A DNA stretch of 64,000 bases from Agrobacterium salinitolerans (GTDB taxonomy: Bacteria > Pseudomonadota > Alphaproteobacteria > Rhizobiales > Rhizobiaceae): positions 282,187-346,186 of the forward strand of contig NZ_MRDH01000002.1 of the NCBI RefSeq assembly GCF_002008225.1. The letters run 5' to 3'. This document shows positions 1 through 7,742 of this stretch, piece by piece; position 1 is the first letter of the stretch, and each line of letters opens with the position of its first letter. A program made the translations under genes and the position numbers. The notes under the pieces are model-generated. The model was not told the origin of the DNA. It ran no database searches and saw only the letters and a list, made by a program, of their open reading frames with translations.

Positions 1-437
1 TAGAGCAGCATGGAGGAAATCCATGCGTTCTGGTTGACGTTGAAATCGGTGAGATCGGCGGCCGCGTCAACGATGGCCGAACGCTGGCAGACCGGCGCGG
101 ATGTGTTTGCGGCTACACCGGTTGCGCCGGCGGCGGCAGCAGGGGTTACGGCCGGCAATTCCTGTCCGGGGGGCACGGTGCGTTCGGCAAGTTTGTAACG
201 GGAAATGTAATCCGGATCGAAATTCGTCCAGACCTGCGTCTGCCAGACAAAATATCCGTAGAAACCGGCCAGCAGGATGACGATCAGAGCAATCGGGCCC
301 TTGATGAGCCAGTTGCGACCGCTGTACCAGCCATGCGCGGCCATGAAGGGCCATAAAAGCCACGCGACGAGAAGACCGGCAGCCTTGCCGATGGCGCTGA
401 AACCTGCCTGAATCAAAGCGGTGATCCGGTCTATCAT
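1..437 (-). CDS. DUF2333 family membrane protein (N-terminal part)
   Basis: The reading frame runs off the left edge of the window, so only the first 145 residues are visible. I recognise the N-terminus as a DUF2333-type protein of unknown function. The ATG at 435-437 is chosen because the next upstream in-phase ATG region is closed by a stop. One clear membrane segment lies at about residues 47-67 (KGPIALIVILLAGFYGYFVW), preceded by an amphipathic Trp/Gly-rich stretch and followed by VWTNFDPDYISRY, then an Ala/Pro-rich linker. This looks like a single-pass, inner-membrane-anchored protein with most of its mass in the periplasm, but topology is inferred. The rest of the gene is outside the window. 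Confidence 0.7.
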   Translation of the reverse strand, partial: MIDRITALIQAGFSAIGKAAGLLVAWLLWPFMAAHGWYSGRNWLIKGPIALIVILLAGFYGYFVWQTQVWTNFDPDYISRYKLAERTVPPGQELPAVTPAAAAGATGVAANTSAPVCQRSAIVDAAADLTDFNVNQNAWISSMLL

Positions 438-551
438 GTCGTCATCGTCTCCTCTGCCCGTGGGCCGGATGCGGCAAGAAAAATCCGCGGTTCGGCAGGG
501 TGCCTTTGGCGTTGCCTGTCAACCGCGGTCATTTACTGTCTTCCAGATATG

Positions 552-567
552 TCCCGGTCAACCGGGA
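552..567. repeat. Perfect short palindrome between two genes
   Basis: TCCCGGT-CA-ACCGGGA is a perfect 7-bp inverted repeat lying between the start of the DUF2333 gene and the end of the pseudoazurin gene (both on the minus strand). It could be an operator for the DUF2333 promoter or part of a terminator for pseudoazurin, but it has no T-run. Nothing else recognisable lies in 438-672. Confidence 0.35.
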
Positions 568-672
568 TACAACATGATTGCGAAACTTTTCTCAACCTGC
601 GGTCCGCGCCGGCCGTCATGGCTTTTCACACGGATTGTGGAACAGCCGCCGCGGAACCGAAGGCATATGTGG

Positions 673-1125
673 TTAGAGGCCGAGCTTGGCGATCTCGTCA
701 TTCAGGCGGTCGCGCGCCTTTTTCGGCAGTTTGCCGTTCTTGACGGCGTCAAGATTGGCCGGCGCCGCATCGCCGACGACGACGAGGGCGATCATGCCCA
801 TGCCGAGATGCGGTGTGCATTTGACGACGTAGGCGCCTTCCTTCTCGACGATCACCTTCACCGTCTCGTTCATCTTGCCCTTGAAGTCTGCGACGCCCTC
901 GGGGATCATGTCCTTCACGGCGGCCGCATCATGGCCCTTGTCGACCGGGACGAAGGTGATGATGTCGCCGACGGCGGCCTTGACGGTTGCGGGTTCAAAG
1001 ACCATCGCCTGGCCGTCGCTGCCCTTGTTGAGCATCTTCACTTCGATTTCGGCAGCAAGGGCGGGAAAGGCGAAAAGACCTGCGAGAATGGCGAGGCCGG
1101 CGAATTTGGCAGTTCTGTTCTGCAT
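673..1125 (-). CDS. Pseudoazurin (periplasmic type 1 copper protein)
   Basis: Small blue copper protein of 150 residues that carries electrons in the periplasm, classically to copper nitrite reductase NirK during denitrification. A Sec signal peptide covers about residues 1-24 (cleavage near ALA-AE). The type 1 copper ligands are all present: His65, Cys103, His106 and Met111, with the exact 38/3/5 spacing of pseudoazurins (motif KCTPHLGMGM). The start is the ATG at 1125, behind a good AGGAG; the upstream extension of the frame is Arg-rich and not signal-like. The literature uses azu or paz as symbol. No nir or nor gene is in the window, so its partner must be elsewhere. A TTG-N8-CAA box sits about 80 bp upstream, suggesting induction under low oxygen or nitric oxide. 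Confidence 0.93.
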   Translation of the reverse strand: MQNRTAKFAGLAILAGLFAFPALAAEIEVKMLNKGSDGQAMVFEPATVKAAVGDIITFVPVDKGHDAAAVKDMIPEGVADFKGKMNETVKVIVEKEGAYVVKCTPHLGMGMIALVVVGDAAPANLDAVKNGKLPKKARDRLNDEIAKLGL

Positions 1126-1201
1126 AGTTTTGCTCCTGAGAGAAAGCACATCCACGCGAATGTGTCGCCGTCGTCTTAGCCCGGGAGCAGGGCGGCCATC
1201 T

Positions 1202-1215
1202 TTGCGGAAAATCAA
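1202..1215 (-). promoter_or_regulatory. Candidate FNR/NnrR-type box upstream of pseudoazurin
   Basis: Read on the minus strand this is TTGATTTTCCGCAA, i.e. TTG-N8-CAA, the core shared by CRP/FNR-family sites including NnrR; the left half TTGAT is a full FNR half-site, the right half is weaker. Its centre is about 83 bp upstream of the pseudoazurin ATG, which would put it at the usual -41.5 with a roughly 40-nt leader. Regulation by an FNR/NnrR-type protein is inferred. Confidence 0.55.
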
Positions 1216-1238
1216 ATGCGGCAACCGGACGCAGATGT

Positions 1239-1820
1239 TCACTCGCCCTTGAAGGTCTCCACCCAGTGGCGGCGGCAGAAGGAAACATATTTCTCGTTGC
1301 CGCCGACATCGATCTGCGCGCCTTCCGTCACGACCTTTCCTTCACTGTCGAAGCGGGCCACCATCGTCGCCTTGCGGCCGCAATGGCAGATGGTGCGGAT
1401 TTCGCGAAGCTCGTCGGCAATGGCAAGCAGTTCTTTCGAGGCGGGGAAGAGCTTGCCCTGAAAGTCCGTGCGCAGGCCGTAGGTCATGACCGGGATGTTC
1501 AGCCTGTCGACAATGTCGGCAAGCTGCCAGACATGGTGTTCGGAGAGAAAGTTGGCTTCATCGACAAAAACGCAGGCGACCGGCGCTTCGGCGGTGAGGG
1601 CCGATACTTCGGCGAACAGGTCGGTTTTGTCATCGAAGGTCAGGGCGTCGGAGGACAGACCGATGCGCGAAGCAACACGGCCGACGCCGGCCCGGTCGTC
1701 AAAGGCAGCGGTGAAAATCAGCGTGCGCATGCCGCGCTCCTGATAATTATAGGAGGCCTGCAGCAGCATGGTCGATTTGCCGGCATTCATCGTCGAATAA
1801 TTGAAATAGAGTTTTGCCAT
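1239..1820 (-). CDS. tdk: Thymidine kinase
   Basis: Type II (TK1-like) thymidine kinase of 193 residues, which phosphorylates thymidine to dTMP with ATP in the pyrimidine salvage pathway. The N-terminus carries the Walker A loop (MNAGKST, residues 11-17), a Walker-B-like VDEANF at 86-91, and the zinc-binding lasso made of CHC near residues 145-147 and CRRH at 182-185. The start ATG at 1820 follows GGAGTGG; the longer frame to 1892 adds a non-conserved stretch. It is transcribed towards pseudoazurin with a 113-bp gap that holds that gene's regulatory box, so the two are probably separate units. About 330 bp to the divergent choX hold both promoters and no gene. Confidence 0.97.
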   Translation of the reverse strand: MAKLYFNYSTMNAGKSTMLLQASYNYQERGMRTLIFTAAFDDRAGVGRVASRIGLSSDALTFDDKTDLFAEVSALTAEAPVACVFVDEANFLSEHHVWQLADIVDRLNIPVMTYGLRTDFQGKLFPASKELLAIADELREIRTICHCGRKATMVARFDSEGKVVTEGAQIDVGGNEKYVSFCRRHWVETFKGE

Positions 1821-2153
1821 TATCCACTCCAGGAGCACCGTTTCGTCATTCCGACGTGCGTTTGAATGCTCCAGCCTCATCAATCGGCACACCGTGTTTC
1901 ACAATCGGTCCCGGATTTCCAGCCGATGCTGCATTCAGCGTCTTTTGACGGCGAAGAGGCGGGTTGAAAAGTATGGCTATGTGAAAAACACAGATTTCTA
2001 CGGTCTGTCCTTTTTCGACATTGCTCCGCTGAATACCGACATTTTCACGATTTTGTCGCAAACGGTGCGCCAAAGCACGCAAATGCGCGCGAGTTGATTG
2101 TGTCCGGCAGATATTGATAATGGCAAGGGAACGAAAAACAGGGAGCAAGCCAT

Positions 2154-3107
2154 ATGTTTGCAAATAGAAGCCGCTGTCTGGCCCTGGCCGCAGCAATCTC
2201 CTCCATGACGTTCAGTGCGGCCGGTGCTGCGGAACCGGCAAGCTGTGGCACAGTGCGCTTTTCCGATGTCGGCTGGACCGACATCACCGCCACGACGGCG
2301 ACCGCCACCGTGCTTCTGAAAAGCCTTGGCTATGAAACTGACGTCAAACTTCTCTCCGTACCCGTTACCTACACATCCCTGAAAAACAAGGACATCGACG
2401 TCTTCCTCGGCAACTGGATGCCGACCATGGAAGGCGATATCGCGCCCTATCGCGAAGACAAATCCGTCGAGACGCTACGGGAAAACCTGACCGGCGCGAA
2501 ATACACGCTGGCGACCAACGCCAAGGGCGCCGAACTCGGTATCAAGGACTTCAAGGACATCGCCACCCACAGCGCCGAACTCGGCGGCAAGATCTATGGC
2601 ATCGAGCCGGGCAATGACGGCAATCGCCTGATTCTCGACATGGTGGCCAAGGACAGTTTCGGTCTGAAGTCGTTCGAGGTGGTCGAGTCGTCCGAACAGG
2701 GTATGCTCTCCCAGGTGGCCCGCGCTGAAAAATCCGGCGAGCCCATCGTCTTCCTCGGCTGGGAACCGCATCCCATGAATGCGAATTTCAAACTGACCTA
2801 TCTGACCGGCGGCGACGATGTCTTCGGCCCCAATCTCGGTGGCGCGACGATCTATACCAATGTCCGCAAGGGTTACGTCGAGGAATGCCCGAATGTGGGC
2901 GCCTTCCTCAAGAACCTGCAATTTTCCCTGCCCATGGAAAACGAGATCATGGGCAAGATCCTGAATGACGGCCTTGAGGGCGAGGCGGCTGCAACCGCCT
3001 GGCTGAAGGCCAATCCGACGGCGATCGAGCCCTGGCTCGCCAATGTCAAGACCAAGGACGGCAGCGCTGATGCCCTGCCTGCCGCCAAGAAAGCTCTCGG
3101 CCTCTAA
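2154..3107 (+). CDS. choX: Choline ABC transporter, periplasmic binding protein
   Basis: Substrate-binding component (317 residues) of the choline-specific ChoXWV importer, a type of OpuAC-like protein that captures choline (and acetylcholine) through an aromatic cage. A Sec signal peptide ends near residue 26 (SAAGAA-EP). The mature start TVRFSDVGWTDITATTA and the segment DVFLGNWMPTMEG are strongly ChoX-like; two Cys (31 and in EECPNVG) may form the disulfide known in the family. The ATG follows GGGAG. choW and choV follow on the same strand after an unusually long, hairpin-rich spacer, which would let the binding protein be made in excess over the membrane parts. Choline taken up here normally feeds glycine betaine synthesis; no bet genes are in the window. 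Confidence 0.95.
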   Translation: MFANRSRCLALAAAISSMTFSAAGAAEPASCGTVRFSDVGWTDITATTATATVLLKSLGYETDVKLLSVPVTYTSLKNKDIDVFLGNWMPTMEGDIAPYREDKSVETLRENLTGAKYTLATNAKGAELGIKDFKDIATHSAELGGKIYGIEPGNDGNRLILDMVAKDSFGLKSFEVVESSEQGMLSQVARAEKSGEPIVFLGWEPHPMNANFKLTYLTGGDDVFGPNLGGATIYTNVRKGYVEECPNVGAFLKNLQFSLPMENEIMGKILNDGLEGEAAATAWLKANPTAIEPWLANVKTKDGSADALPAAKKALGL

Positions 3108-3130
3108 GCCGCAAGACGATGCATGACTGT

Positions 3131-3362
3131 ATCCGGCCTGCGCGGCAGGTCGGATCAGCGGGAAATAACGATGCCCATGCATGACCTTGCCTGTGAATTT
3201 TCAGACATTGAAGGTCATGCGCCAGCACCGCGTCCGGCAGTTTTGTTGCCGGCCGTCATTTTTGCATTGGAGCAATCCCGGTGAAACGGGATGACGATGC
3301 TCTATTTCTTTGTTGTCTGCGCAATTCCGGAGGCAAAACCGCTCTGCAGTTTTGCCGGAATT
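3131..3362 (+). promoter_or_regulatory. Hairpin-rich intercistronic spacer choX-choW
   Basis: Five stem-loops lie in series. 3131-3155: 11-bp stem with one G-U pair and a 3-nt loop. 3179-3220: 10-bp stem GCATGACCTT/AAGGTCATGC. 3234-3252: CCGGCA/TGCCGG followed by CCGTCATTTTT, terminator-like. 3275-3292: ATCCCG/CGGGAT. 3323-3362: AATTCC/GGAATT plus GGCAAAAC/GTTTTGCC around a bulge, followed by GTTTTA. Such spacers after binding-protein genes usually protect the upstream mRNA and dampen expression of the downstream permease. The last hairpin lies inside the longest possible choW frame, which argues for the later GTG start of choW. Confidence 0.65.
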
Positions 3363-3392
3363 GTTTTAGTTCACGAAAGGTCTTTTCTTACC

Positions 3393-4244
3393 GTGGAATG
3401 GCTCAGCGCTTCTGAAAACCGCCTGCCCGTCGGCCGATATGCCAAGGAGGCCATCGACTGGCTGACCGGCAATCTCGCTTTTTTCTTCGATTGGCTTTCC
3501 TTCATTTTCCAAGGTGTCATCAACGCCCTGCTTTATGTGTTGCAGGCGCCGCATCCGCTTATCATCGTGGCGATCCTGACGGCGCTTTCGGCCTGGACGC
3601 GCCGCTCCGTCGGCATGCCCGTCTTCACCGCGCTCGGCCTGCTGCTCATCATCAATCTTGGCTACTGGAAGGCGACGACGGAGACGCTGGCGCTTGTCAT
3701 CGCCGCCAGCACCGTGTGCATGATCATCGGCATACCGCTCGGCATATTGGCGGCAAGGCGCAAATGGATTTATGCCGGTATGCGCCCGGTGCTGGACCTG
3801 ATGCAGACCATCCCCACCTTCGTTTATCTCATCCCGGCGCTGGTGCTGTTCGGTCTCGGCATGGTTCCGGGGCTCATCGCCACCGTCATCTTCGCCATTC
3901 CAGCTCCCGTGCGGCTGACCCGTCTCGGTATCGTCTCGACCCCGCCGGCGCTGGTGGAGGCGGCCGTCGCCTTTGGCGCCACGCCATCGCAGGTTCTGCG
4001 CAAGGTGGAGCTTCCCTTCGCTGCGCCGCAGATCATGGCCGGTCTCACCCAGACGATCATGCTGTCGCTGTCGATGGTGGTCATTTCCGCGCTTGTGGGC
4101 GCCAATGGCCTGGGGGTGCCGGTGGTGCGCGCGCTCAATACCGTCAATATAGCCATGGGCTTCGAAGCGGGATTGTGCATCGTCATACTGGCGATCGTTC
4201 TCGACCGACTTTTCCGACTTCCCGGCGCGGAGGATGATCTATGA
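3393..4244 (+). CDS. choW: Choline ABC transporter, permease
   Basis: Inner-membrane permease (283 residues from the chosen start) of the choline importer, OpuAB/ProW-like. Several hydrophobic helices follow an N-terminal amphipathic segment; the coupling segment AAVAFGATPSQVLRKVELP, contacting the ATPase, is evident about 80 residues before the end. I chose the GTG at 3393 (protein VEWLSASENRLPVGRY) because known ChoW proteins begin with this kind of sequence, an AAGG lies about 12 nt upstream, and the ATG at 3291 would place a strong hairpin inside the coding region. The stop overlaps the choV start by 4 nt (ATGA), so the two are translationally coupled. The exact start is the least certain point. 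Confidence 0.9.
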   Translation: MEWLSASENRLPVGRYAKEAIDWLTGNLAFFFDWLSFIFQGVINALLYVLQAPHPLIIVAILTALSAWTRRSVGMPVFTALGLLLIINLGYWKATTETLALVIAASTVCMIIGIPLGILAARRKWIYAGMRPVLDLMQTIPTFVYLIPALVLFGLGMVPGLIATVIFAIPAPVRLTRLGIVSTPPALVEAAVAFGATPSQVLRKVELPFAAPQIMAGLTQTIMLSLSMVVISALVGANGLGVPVVRALNTVNIAMGFEAGLCIVILAIVLDRLFRLPGAEDDL

Positions 4245-5287
4245 GTGATGCTATCATCTTCGGAAATGTCGATATCGTTTTCGGCAACCGGCCCGATGCA
4301 GCTTTGCCGCTGATCGACAAGGGCAGTACGCGTGAGGAGATCAATGCCGAAACCGGGCTGGTGCTCGGTGTCGCCAATGCCTCGCTGTCCGTCAAGGAAG
4401 GCGAGATTCTCGTCCTCATGGGGCTTTCCGGATCCGGCAAATCGACGCTGCTCCGGGCCGTCAACGGGCTTGCGCCCGTGGTGCGCGGCAATGTCGGCGT
4501 GAAGACCAGTTCGGGTTATGTCGATCCCTATCGCTGCCCTGCGAAAACGTTGCGTGACCTGCGCATGCACACGGTCTCCATGGTCTTCCAGCAATTCGGC
4601 CTGCTGCCCTGGCGCAATGTGGCCGACAATGTCGGCTTCGGGCTTGAGCTTTCCGGCGTGCCGGAAGCCGAGCGCAAGCGCATGGTCGCCGAGCAGCTCG
4701 AACTGGTCAATCTTTCCGCCTGGGCCGACCGCAAGGTGGGCGAGCTTTCCGGCGGCATGCAGCAGCGCGTGGGGCTGGCGAGAGCCTTCGCCACCGGCGC
4801 GCCGATCCTGTTGATGGACGAGCCGTTCTCGGCGCTCGATCCCCTCATCAGAAGCCGCCTGCAGGACGAACTTCTGGAATTCCAGAGCCGGCTGAAGAAA
4901 ACGATTCTCTTCGTCAGCCACGATCTGGACGAGGCCTTCCGCATCGGTAACCGTATCGCCATGATGGAAGGCGGACGCATCATCCAGTGCGGAACGCCGC
5001 AGCAGATCGTCAAGCAGCCGGCCACGCCCTATGTCGCGGATTTTGTGCAGAACATGAACCCGATCTCCATGCTGACCGCCGCCGATGTGATGAAAAAGGG
5101 CGTGGACGAACGCAATGGGCAAATGGCAGTCGCCGCCACCGCCCGTCCGTCATCGCCGCTGATCGATATTCTCGATGCGCTGTCAAAACATTCCGGCGCG
5201 ATCGGCGTTGTCGACAATGGTGCGATCGTCGGCACGATTTCCGCCGATGAAGTTGTGGCGGGGCTGACGCGTCACCGCAAGAAATAG
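4241..5287 (+). CDS. choV: Choline ABC transporter, ATP-binding protein
   Basis: Cytoplasmic ATPase (348 residues) that drives the ChoXWV importer. Walker A is GLSGSGKST at residues 61-69, Q-loop region near VFQQFGLLPW (115-124), signature LSGGMQQRVGLARA at 169-182, Walker B ILLMDEP at 189-195 followed by SALD. The family's C-terminal regulatory part is present but reduced (from about residue 275: SMLTAADVMKKGVDERNG onward, resembling a single CBS-like half rather than a full tandem). The N-terminus has the long extension typical of glycine-betaine/choline ATPases. It overlaps choW by 4 nt and is followed by a strong terminator, so it is the last gene of the operon. Confidence 0.96.
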   Translation: MSDAIIFGNVDIVFGNRPDAALPLIDKGSTREEINAETGLVLGVANASLSVKEGEILVLMGLSGSGKSTLLRAVNGLAPVVRGNVGVKTSSGYVDPYRCPAKTLRDLRMHTVSMVFQQFGLLPWRNVADNVGFGLELSGVPEAERKRMVAEQLELVNLSAWADRKVGELSGGMQQRVGLARAFATGAPILLMDEPFSALDPLIRSRLQDELLEFQSRLKKTILFVSHDLDEAFRIGNRIAMMEGGRIIQCGTPQQIVKQPATPYVADFVQNMNPISMLTAADVMKKGVDERNGQMAVAATARPSSPLIDILDALSKHSGAIGVVDNGAIVGTISADEVVAGLTRHRKK

Positions 5288-5310
5288 CGATTCGCCTCTC
5301 CCCCAAAAAA

Positions 5311-5347
5311 GAAAGGGTCTTCCGTCGTGGAGGGCCCTTCGTCTTTT
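5311..5347 (+). terminator. Rho-independent terminator after choV
   Basis: AAGGGTC/GGCCCTT stem (one G-U) with an inner TCC/GGA pair and a GTCGT loop at 5313-5339, then CGTCTTTT. It closes the choXWV operon. Confidence 0.8.
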
Positions 5348-5830
5348 CCGGGAGGTCTCTGCGGCGCAAATTATACCTTCCCACGGCAGCAAAGAATATT
5401 TTTTGACCTCACAAGTTATGCATTAAAATAATTACTAATAAAAATCATATTGCAAATTCGGCGAAAATTGCGCAATGTTAATCTAGATTCTTTGGTTCGC
5501 TATTAAATTTAAGGTGGTAATAGATTGTGGCGTCAAAATCCGGTATCGAGCGTTGGTATTGAAGTGCTCAATTTTTAATCTCTTATTTCTTATGGATGCT
5601 ATTTCTAATACATAATTTTATTATATTTTTCATAAAATCAGGCGAAACGCCGATAAATTAATCACAATTTATTAAGTAAATAATCGGTCAAGAATAGTCT
5701 TTGGAAGGGGCGCGATATAAGCAAGATTTAGGTATATACAACGTATCGACCGAATTATAAAAACACCTTTAGAACACCTATTATTGCCACCATGACCGTC
5801 TCTCGGACTGTCATCAGGAGACTTGAGCGT
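5348..5830 (+). other. AT-rich intergenic region before the NolR-like gene
   Basis: No gene is visible. From about 5395 to 5790 the sequence is markedly richer in A and T than its surroundings, with many stops in every frame. It must carry the promoter of the downstream ArsR-type regulator. A near match to the NolR consensus as I recall it (TTTAG-N9-A[T/A]) lies at 5727-5742 (TTTAG, nine bases, then AC), about 90-100 bp before the ATG, compatible with autoregulation. A 10-bp palindrome AATCTAGATT is at about 5480-5489. These are suggestions only. Confidence 0.5.
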
Positions 5831-6151
5831 ATGGATAATCAATCTCTGTCGGAACACAGCATCGCCGCTGCAGACTTGCTCTCAGCGATGGCGAACCCAA
5901 AGCGCCTGATGATCTTGTGCACGCTGGTGGATACGGAAGTGCCTGTTGGTGTTCTCGCTTCTCAGGTTGGCCTCAGTCAGTCCGCTCTCTCGCAGCATTT
6001 GTCGAAATTGCGTGCGCAGCGACTGGTGAAGACACGACGGGATGCGCAGACCATCTATTACTCCAGCAACTCCGAATCCGTGAAGAAGATCCTTGCTTCA
6101 CTCGAGGACATCTACTGCCAGGCGCAGAAAAGCAGCAAGACTGCGGCTTGA
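5831..6151 (+). CDS. nolR: NolR-like ArsR-family transcriptional regulator
   Basis: Small winged-helix dimeric regulator of 106 residues. The helix-turn-helix region (VGLSQSALSQHLSKLRAQ, residues 46-63) and the wing (TRRDAQTIYYSS, 68-79) match what I know of NolR, the repressor of nodulation and other genes in Sinorhizobium; NANPKRLMILC-type helix 2 is also conserved. No metal-sensing CxCxxC motif is present, so it is not an arsenic or cadmium sensor. The ATG at 5831 is preferred over 5792 because residues before it are not conserved-like and the shorter form begins as family members do. In a non-nodulating Agrobacterium it would be a global regulator. It is monocistronic, ending in a perfect terminator. 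Orthology to NolR is likely but not proven. Confidence 0.8.
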   Translation: MDNQSLSEHSIAAADLLSAMANPKRLMILCTLVDTEVPVGVLASQVGLSQSALSQHLSKLRAQRLVKTRRDAQTIYYSSNSESVKKILASLEDIYCQAQKSSKTAA

Positions 6152-6191
6152 TCCCACGGTCCTGTTAAGGCCCGGCAGCATCACCCAATTG

Positions 6192-6222
6192 AAACCGGCG
6201 CACGACGCCGGTTTTTCTTTTC
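6192..6222 (+). terminator. Rho-independent terminator after the NolR-like gene
   Basis: Perfect 9-bp stem AAACCGGCG/CGCCGGTTT with loop CACGA, followed by TTCTTTTC. It could also serve the convergent DUF3095 gene, though the T-run favours the plus strand. Confidence 0.88.
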
Positions 6223-6281
6223 AGCGGCCTTCCCGCGGCTGCATCCGGCACAGGGATCGGGGCTGCGTATTAGCGCGGTTT

Positions 6282-7457
6282 TCATACCGGCGCAGCCGTT
6301 TGTATCTGTTGTTTGAGGCGGGTTGCTGCAGCGGCATATCCGCCGTCGGCGCCATCCACGAAATGCATGTGGTCTCTCGAAAGCGGAGATGGAACAATAC
6401 AGGTCATCAATGCGGCATCCTGTTCGTGCAGGCCGTAATAACAGCTTCCCGACAGGCGCCCCTGTTCCAGCCGCGCGCGGATATTTTCGAGTCGGGCGGC
6501 GTCGATATCAACGGTCATCTTCAGACCGTCGTCGAATTTCCTGAAATCGGTGTTGCTGGCGACCGAGCGTCTGTAACGATCCGCATTAAATCGTCCAAGC
6601 GACAGTTTGGTCAAACCGAGGAGATTGACGAGGAAGCTTTCACCCAGGATGCGAAACGAGCGGCGCATCCTGCCCCAGGCATCGTGATAAGCAGCGCCGG
6701 CCCGGGCTTCGAGGCTAAGACCCTCGCGCACGAAACCGAGTTTCGGCCCATCCTCCGGCACGGGGTGGCCGTGTCTTGCATCCTGCTCGGCGAGATCAAC
6801 GAGATCGATGACCAGCTGACGGAATGCCGGCATGTCCCGCGACGGTCCCGGCACGGCGATAATCGACACCACCTTGCCGTGGGTTGCCGGAATGGGGTTC
6901 CAGCGGCAGGAAAGACCGGTGAGATCGGGGCGTTCGCCCGTTTCTGCGGCGGGCAGGGCATATTGCCCGTCCTTCATCCGCGCTTCCGCCCAGCTGTTGC
7001 CGCCACCTGAGAACATGGCGTAGGAAACATCCTCGCTTGCCTGAAAGCGCGCGACGCGAATATCGAAGCCATTTTCACGAATATCCTCGATGGGAACCAG
7101 CGCCACGCGCATGGCAAGATCGAGATCGTCCTTTACCCAACGCTGCACATTCGAAAGTGCCGTTCGTGCGACAGGCAGCCCCTGGGGCGGCACCGTGACG
7201 GCGGCGCCATCGCCGCCGAAAACGAAAGGCAGGTCGTGACGCCCGAGACTGTTCGATACGCCTGATATGACCGCCGCACCCGCCATATTGACGGCCTTGT
7301 AGCGGCCGGTGCCGATGGCCGAAGTCGAATCGACGATATCGGCGATGGCCAGCCCCCATCCCGGCGGCAGGGCGCGATAAAGCGTCGGGTCGGCCACATC
7401 TTCAAAATGCCGGAAGACGGGCAGGCCCGTCAGAAATTCTTCATCTGCTGCGATCAT
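6282..7457 (-). CDS. DUF3095 protein, putative class III nucleotide cyclase-like
   Basis: A 391-residue soluble protein of the DUF3095 family, function not established. Near the N-terminus, LAIADIVDSTSAIGTGRY (residues 37-53) has the D-x-x-D-S-T pattern of the metal-binding start of class III adenylate/guanylate cyclases, and LPFVFGGDGAAVTVP (76-90) matches the second metal-binding strand (GGD). The spacing between the two fits a cyclase domain. The C-terminal half (after about residue 200, VVSIIAVPGP) has no motif I recognise. No membrane segment or signal peptide is visible. The start ATG at 7457 is the only good one. It stands alone, convergent with the NolR-like gene and divergent from a binding-protein gene. 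A cyclic-nucleotide role is an inference from the two motifs. Confidence 0.8.
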   Translation of the reverse strand: MIAADEEFLTGLPVFRHFEDVADPTLYRALPPGWGLAIADIVDSTSAIGTGRYKAVNMAGAAVISGVSNSLGRHDLPFVFGGDGAAVTVPPQGLPVARTALSNVQRWVKDDLDLAMRVALVPIEDIRENGFDIRVARFQASEDVSYAMFSGGGNSWAEARMKDGQYALPAAETGERPDLTGLSCRWNPIPATHGKVVSIIAVPGPSRDMPAFRQLVIDLVDLAEQDARHGHPVPEDGPKLGFVREGLSLEARAGAAYHDAWGRMRRSFRILGESFLVNLLGLTKLSLGRFNADRYRRSVASNTDFRKFDDGLKMTVDIDAARLENIRARLEQGRLSGSCYYGLHEQDAALMTCIVPSPLSRDHMHFVDGADGGYAAAATRLKQQIQTAAPV

Positions 7458-7742
7458 GGCGTATTATCCTCCAGCGGCGACCAAACGCCAAGCGTTTACG
7501 GAAAGCCGATGCGTCCTTTCCGATGGCGCAATCACGGTCGATCCGGCGATTGATTTACCGCTAATAGAGCTAATCCAGCAAAGGTGACTTGCATAAATCA
7601 TCAAACCTTCCGTATGAGTTGAGTGGAAGGCTCGGAATTCAAAAATGGAACGAGTTTTCGCCGGGAGGCGTCCGATAGTTTCATTCGGTCGGCGCCCATG
7701 GCGCTCACCGGGTCCCGCGACCCCCTTTAAGGAGACACCAGG

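Noticed and set aside
421..1179. Long plus-strand frame over the pseudoazurin gene
   Set aside because: It is the antisense shadow of pseudoazurin and the DUF2333 start; the minus strand has signal peptide, copper ligands and a ribosome site.
3291..3392. Upstream start for choW giving a 34-residue longer protein
   Set aside because: The added residues are Cys-rich and not ChoW-like, and the segment contains a strong hairpin; GTG 3393 matches the family N-terminus.
5672..5857. Minus-strand frame over the NolR-like promoter
   Set aside because: No ribosome site, no homology recognised, and it spans an AT-rich regulatory region.
7458..7742. GABA/AbcR-type small RNA target site before the binding-protein gene
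   Set aside because: Related Agrobacterium binding-protein mRNAs are AbcR1 targets, but I could not identify the pairing sequence with confidence here.
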